A DNA stretch of 64,000 bases from Salinicola avicenniae (GTDB lineage Bacteria; Pseudomonadota; Gammaproteobacteria; Pseudomonadales; Halomonadaceae). Below the pieces are notes generated by a model that saw nothing but the letters and a program-made list of their open reading frames with translations, did no database searches and had not been told where the DNA came from. A program made the translations under genes and the position numbers. The DNA lies in NCBI RefSeq assembly GCF_023736115.1, contig NZ_JAKQZC010000002.1, positions 62,001 through 126,000 on the forward strand, given 5' to 3'. This document shows, piece by piece, positions 60,735 to 64,000 of the stretch (its first letter is position 1; the number at the start of each line of letters is the position of its first letter).

Positions 60735-61769
60735 TCAGGACCCTGCCTCGTCACTGTCACGGCTCGACTGCTCGCCATCGACACCCTCATGCCAGGTGAC
60801 GCGCGCCGCGATCCGTGCCAGCACTTCCGGCGGGGCTTCGCCCAGTACCAGAATCTGCATCGGCCGCCCCTGGCGCATGACGTGACGCACCGCCGCGTAG
60901 GAAATACCCAGTCGATGCATACCGGAGAGCAGCGGGCGCCGATCTTCGGCAACCGGTTCGACGAACAGACTGATGCTAGCCAACCCGTCGCTATAAAGGC
61001 GGTGCTCGACGCGGGCTGTCTTGCCAGGCCCATCCGGCGGCGTCGGCTGCGCCTCGAACCCGCTGGGCAACCAATCGGGCTGCCAAGGTGATGCGGAGGG
61101 TTCTCCGCCATCGTCGAGTCGTAGCGCCCCCTGATAGAGCGAGGGCGATTGGAGCTCGGTGATCTGGAAGGTCTCGAGAATCCGGCCGTCGACGCCAATG
61201 ATCTCACGCTTGAGTGGCAGGCTGGTCTGACGATCCAGCCAGAGTCGATAGCCATAACGAAGCGCATCTTCTGGCTCGATATCCAGTCGCCAGGCAGGAC
61301 GGCCGGCAACCCGTTCGAGATCGGCTGGCTGAAGACGATACTGTTGACCCACCTGCTCGACCAATCCGCCCGGCGGCATGCCGGCCGAGAAATCGAGCAG
61401 GCCCCGGCGGGCACGTTCTCCTACGTTCCCGCGCTTTTCGATTGTCAGCGGCGGCCCATCCAGAAAGCGTGCCGATTCGGTTTCGATACCCGCTTCGACG
61501 CCGTGGCTCAGAGCGAGTGTCCGAACGCCGTCAGCGCTGATCCGCACCGCCCGGGCATCGAAGAGGTAACAGTGACTGGCCCAGAGACTGCGCTCGAACA
61601 GCGCCGCGGCCGGTGGTGGAGAGTCGCGCTCATCCGCAGCCGCGAGCGTCCGGCAGTCGAAGGTTTCGACATTCACCTCGGATGGCGGTGAAGACTGGGC
61701 CTGCAGCCATGACGGTGCGGCCAGCAACATGGCCGCCAGGCCGCTCCACGTCAGGCAAGACCAACGCAT
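60735..61769 (-). CDS. mucB: Periplasmic regulator MucB (RseB family)
   Basis: A 344-residue periplasmic protein that binds MucA and senses lipid or LPS stress, protecting the anti-sigma factor from cleavage. A signal peptide (about 1-24; SWLQA) precedes the RseB/LolB-like large domain (about 45-200; LEIEPEDALRYGYRLWLD-like LDIEPEDALRYGYRLWLDR) and the small C-terminal domain (about 230-325; PDWLPSGFEA, then VEHRLYSDGLASISLFVEP). The ATG at 61769 overlaps the mucA stop by one base (TGATG); a TTG one codon upstream is unlikely. It keeps the usual algU-mucA-mucB order. Confidence 0.93.
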   Translation of the reverse strand: MRWSCLTWSGLAAMLLAAPSWLQAQSSPPSEVNVETFDCRTLAAADERDSPPPAAALFERSLWASHCYLFDARAVRISADGVRTLALSHGVEAGIETESARFLDGPPLTIEKRGNVGERARRGLLDFSAGMPPGGLVEQVGQQYRLQPADLERVAGRPAWRLDIEPEDALRYGYRLWLDRQTSLPLKREIIGVDGRILETFQITELQSPSLYQGALRLDDGGEPSASPWQPDWLPSGFEAQPTPPDGPGKTARVEHRLYSDGLASISLFVEPVAEDRRPLLSGMHRLGISYAAVRHVMRQGRPMQILVLGEAPPEVLARIAARVTWHEGVDGEQSSRDSDEAGS

Positions 61770-62512
61770 CAACGGGTTTCCGTCGCTCCGCCGGCATCGA
61801 CCTGACCGGTAAACAGACCCGGCGTCCGCAGTAGCGGCATCCAGTTGTCACCCGTGCTGTAGGCAGCGCCGACCGAGTGGCGTTCAAGGTAGGACTGCAG
61901 CGTTTGCATCTGCTCGAGGTCGACATTCGGCGATTGTCGCGTGCTCGGCGCCGAAAACATGGGCTGCATTGCCGACTCGCCTACCGTCATCAGGCCGTTA
62001 TTCGAACTGCCGCCGGTACCAAAATAGGGCAGGCCGCTCGACGCGGGTGCCTGCATCGAGGCCGGCGTCGCTTGCGCCTCCCCGGCGGCGGCTGGCTGGG
62101 CCGCGAGATCGGCTGATACCGAACCGGCACCGCTTGACGCTACTTCCGAAGTACCTGTCGTCGGCTCGGCAAAGCGGCCATTGACGACCTGGACACCCGT
62201 GATGACCATCAGCGATACGGCCGCTGCGACCGCTGCTCCCCCCATGAAGGAGAAGGAGTGGCGCCTTGGCGTCTCGGTCGAGCCCACCGCCGGCTTCGGC
62301 TCGTCTGCCAACGCTGCCATGACGCCCGCCGAGATATCGACATCGACGATGCTATCCTGTTCGCGCCGCATCATGCTCCGCGCCAGATGATAACGCCGCC
62401 ATGCACTCGCCGCTTCCGGCGACTGCTCAAGCGTCTTCAGCGTACGCCTGAGATCGAATTCATCGGCTTCGTTATCCATTAGCGCGGAAAACGACTCGTT
62501 CACCTGCTTCAT
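61769..62512 (-). CDS. mucA: Anti-sigma factor MucA (RseA family)
   Basis: A 247-residue single-pass inner-membrane protein that binds AlgU. The cytoplasmic N-terminal domain (about 1-80) opens VNESFSALMDNEADEFDLRRTL and has AWRRYHLARSMMR, the RseA_N/MucA pattern. TM is about 86-109 (FMGGAAVAAAVSLMVITGVQVV). The periplasmic part is longer and Ala/Ser/Gly-rich compared with P. aeruginosa MucA (194 residues), ending without the VSAR-like AlgW signal that I would recognise. The start at 62512 is chosen from conservation; 12 upstream codons are less likely. Coupled to mucB by one base. Confidence 0.94.
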   Translation of the reverse strand: MKQVNESFSALMDNEADEFDLRRTLKTLEQSPEAASAWRRYHLARSMMRREQDSIVDVDISAGVMAALADEPKPAVGSTETPRRHSFSFMGGAAVAAAVSLMVITGVQVVNGRFAEPTTGTSEVASSGAGSVSADLAAQPAAAGEAQATPASMQAPASSGLPYFGTGGSSNNGLMTVGESAMQPMFSAPSTRQSPNVDLEQMQTLQSYLERHSVGAAYSTGDNWMPLLRTPGLFTGQVDAGGATETR

Positions 62513-62763
62513 AGTCACACCCTCACACTCAGCCTCGCGGCTTGCCACGTGTTGAATGATGGCGACACTCAGGGCGGCATCCGACTGCTCTACGAACTGG
62601 ACCTCGCCTGAGCACTTGCCGAAGGTCTATCCACCCTCATAATCTCGTGACAATCGTCGTCCTGCCACGACATTCGTGTTCTTGCCTGCTCCCCTATGAC
62701 GACAGAAATCGCCGACAGTTCATTTTCGATTCATCTTTCTTGTCATCGATCGCCGACGATCGC

Positions 62764-63369
62764 TCAGCCGTCACCGATGGCATCTTTTGAACTGTGCTCG
62801 AGTAGCGGCTCGATGTGGCGATCGACCGCCTCTCGCGCTCTAAAGATACGCGACCGCACCGTGCCCACCGGGCACTCCATCACAGTCGCGATATCCTCGT
62901 AGGAGAGCCCGTCGAACTCACGTAGCGTGATCGCCGTACGCAAATCGTCGGGCAGGTTCTCGATCGCCTCGAAGACCGCGGACTGCAGCTGATCGCGCGC
63001 AATCGCGGCCTCGGGGGACTCGATATCCGACAACCGCCCACTCTGGTCGACGATCTCGGCATCGCTGATATCCAGGTCACTGCCCGGCGGACGGCGCCCG
63101 CGAGAGACCAGATAGTTCTTGGCGGTATTGATCGCGATGCGATACATCCAGGTATAAAAGGCACTCTCCGCACGGAAGCTGCCCAACGCCCGGTACGCCT
63201 TGATAAAGGCTTCCTGAGCGACGTCCTGCACCTCGGCATGATCGTGAACATAACGGCCGATCAGGCCGAGTATCTTATGTTGGTATTTCTTGACCAGCAG
63301 ATCGAAGGCTCGGGTATCCCCTTTCTGGGCACGCTCGACAAGTTGTTGATCGGTCTCACGAGCGCCCAT
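62764..63369 (-). CDS. algU: ECF sigma factor AlgU/RpoE
   Basis: A 201-residue extracytoplasmic-function sigma factor directing the envelope-stress regulon. Region 2 (about 10-80) has RAFDLLVKKYQHKI and DVAQEAFIKAYRAL; region 4 (about 135-190) has LPDDLRTAITLREFDGLSYEDIATVMECP in blocks with the helix-turn-helix VGTVRSRIFRAREAV. GGGGAGG is six bases before the ATG. It heads the cluster algU-mucA-mucB-mucD. The anti-sigma gene follows 251 bases later. I do not see a convincing autoregulatory promoter in the upstream DNA. Confidence 0.97.
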   Translation of the reverse strand: MGARETDQQLVERAQKGDTRAFDLLVKKYQHKILGLIGRYVHDHAEVQDVAQEAFIKAYRALGSFRAESAFYTWMYRIAINTAKNYLVSRGRRPPGSDLDISDAEIVDQSGRLSDIESPEAAIARDQLQSAVFEAIENLPDDLRTAITLREFDGLSYEDIATVMECPVGTVRSRIFRAREAVDRHIEPLLEHSSKDAIGDG

Positions 63370-63687
63370 TCAGCGCCTCCCCGAAGACAAGAAGACGCCG
63401 CGCGGCCGGGGAGTGCCGGGATAACAATGTGGATGACAGGGAAACGATACACTCATGATTTAACCTGGAGCCTTCCAGCTCACGATTCAGTGACAGGCGT
63501 GCAACTTATAACAGAAATGCGGTATGCGCACGCAGAGCGCGCTCAGTGTTCCTGTTTTGCCGCGCCCCTTCAAGCCGCAGATGACGCGCGATAGGGCCTG
63601 CGCCACGGGCGTGAAGTTGATTTTTGGCCCCCGCAGCCCCCATAGTACGCGCTCCTAGCGCAGTCATACGAAGTCAATGGGCCCAGC
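63370..63687. other. Divergent intergenic region between algU and the DAHP synthase gene
   Basis: 318 bases with promoters for both directions. A GGAAC on the minus strand near 63552 is the only ECF-like -35 element and lacks a fitting -10. No attenuator or TyrR-type operator is evident for the aromatic gene. No ORF of note. Confidence 0.45.
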
Positions 63688-64000
63688 ATGTCGGAACAGC
63701 AGACCAACAACCTCAATGTCCTCTCCCAGGATGTCCTGATCACGCCGGATGCGCTGAAGCAAGCCATCCCGCTTTCGGAGGCGGCCGAGCGCACCGTGAT
63801 CGAAGGCCGCCAGACCATTCAGCGCATCCTCGATCGAGAAGACCCGCGCCTGCTGGTCGTCGTGGGGCCCTGCTCGATCCATGACCCGCAAGCCGCGCGC
63901 GATTATGCCAAACGCCTGCGCCAACTGGCCGACGCGGTCAGCGACAGCCTCTATATCGTCATGCGTGTCTACTTCGAGAAGCCACGCACCACGACCGGCT
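63688..64000 (+). CDS. 3-deoxy-7-phosphoheptulonate synthase (DAHP synthase, type I), N-terminal part
   Basis: The first 104 codons of a class I DAHP synthase, which starts the shikimate pathway by joining PEP and erythrose-4-phosphate. It reads MSEQQTNNLN, then LLVVVGPCSIHDPQAA (about 56-71) with the catalytic-metal Cys in VGPCSIHD and VMRVYFEKPRTTTG (about 91-104). This matches AroF/AroG/AroH enzymes; feedback specificity (Tyr, Phe or Trp) needs the missing part. No ribosome binding site is obvious. Cut by the window end. Confidence 0.95.
   Translation, partial: MSEQQTNNLNVLSQDVLITPDALKQAIPLSEAAERTVIEGRQTIQRILDREDPRLLVVVGPCSIHDPQAARDYAKRLRQLADAVSDSLYIVMRVYFEKPRTTTG

Noticed and set aside
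63540-63600. AlgU autoregulatory promoter upstream of algU
   Set aside because: A GGAAC element is present but no suitable -10 at 15-17 bases could be found.

Overview
The window looks like a chromosomal segment from a high-GC gammaproteobacterium, most likely a member of the Halomonadaceae (Halomonas/Salinicola/Chromohalobacter group). This assignment is inference. It rests on the MvaT-type nucleoid protein in place of H-NS, the algU-mucA-mucB-mucD-lepA-lepB-rnc-era-recO-pdxJ order, the barA/cysM-rlmD-relA-mazG order known from Pseudomonas and its relatives, and the strong G+C bias. I found no prophage, insertion sequence, CRISPR array, tRNA or rRNA. Both window edges cut a gene: the 5' end of glmS on the left and the 5' end of a DAHP synthase gene on the right.

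Layout: 0-4 kb holds glmS, a fused cysNC and an SLC13-type permease, without cysD nearby. 4-7.4 kb is a less compact, lower-GC stretch with a small MvaT-N-like protein, an imperfect tandem repeat, mvaT with its terminator, and a diguanylate cyclase. A heptamer array (7.45-7.53 kb) precedes a translationally coupled satD / DUF3307 / amiD-like operon. 10-12.3 kb has an XRE-cupin regulator divergent from a BenE-type benzoate transporter. 12.4-23.5 kb is an accessory island of peptide-modification genes: a small transglutaminase, a fused circularly permuted ATP-grasp/alpha-E protein and a giant transglutaminase-DUF2126 protein on the minus strand; then an unfused ATP-grasp plus alpha-E pair on the plus strand, and a zinc-ribbon metallopeptidase convergent to it.

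23.6-37.4 kb carries a lipoprotein, a Yip1 protein, proS, a lytic transglycosylase, an SlyD-like isomerase, rfaH, an AmpG-type permease, a SEC-C/TPR protein, an unknown two-TM protein, topB and panE. 37.5-39.7 kb is a sugar porter plus a FrcK-like kinase. 40-41.4 kb is cbpA-cbpM; ppc follows. 44.5-50 kb is cysM-rlmD-relA-mazG, divergent from a BarA/GacS hybrid kinase. 52.9-63.4 kb is one long minus-strand cluster: algU-mucA-mucB-mucD (envelope stress), lepA, lepB, rnc, era, recO, pdxJ.

Cell-wall genes recur: an AmiD-like amidase, AmpG, a lytic transglycosylase, GlmS and the MucD/AlgU stress system together cover peptidoglycan precursor supply, turnover, recycling and envelope stress. The most interesting parts are the duplicated ATP-grasp/alpha-E island, whose product is unknown, and the possible dominant-negative MvaT partner encoded 0.8 kb downstream of mvaT.
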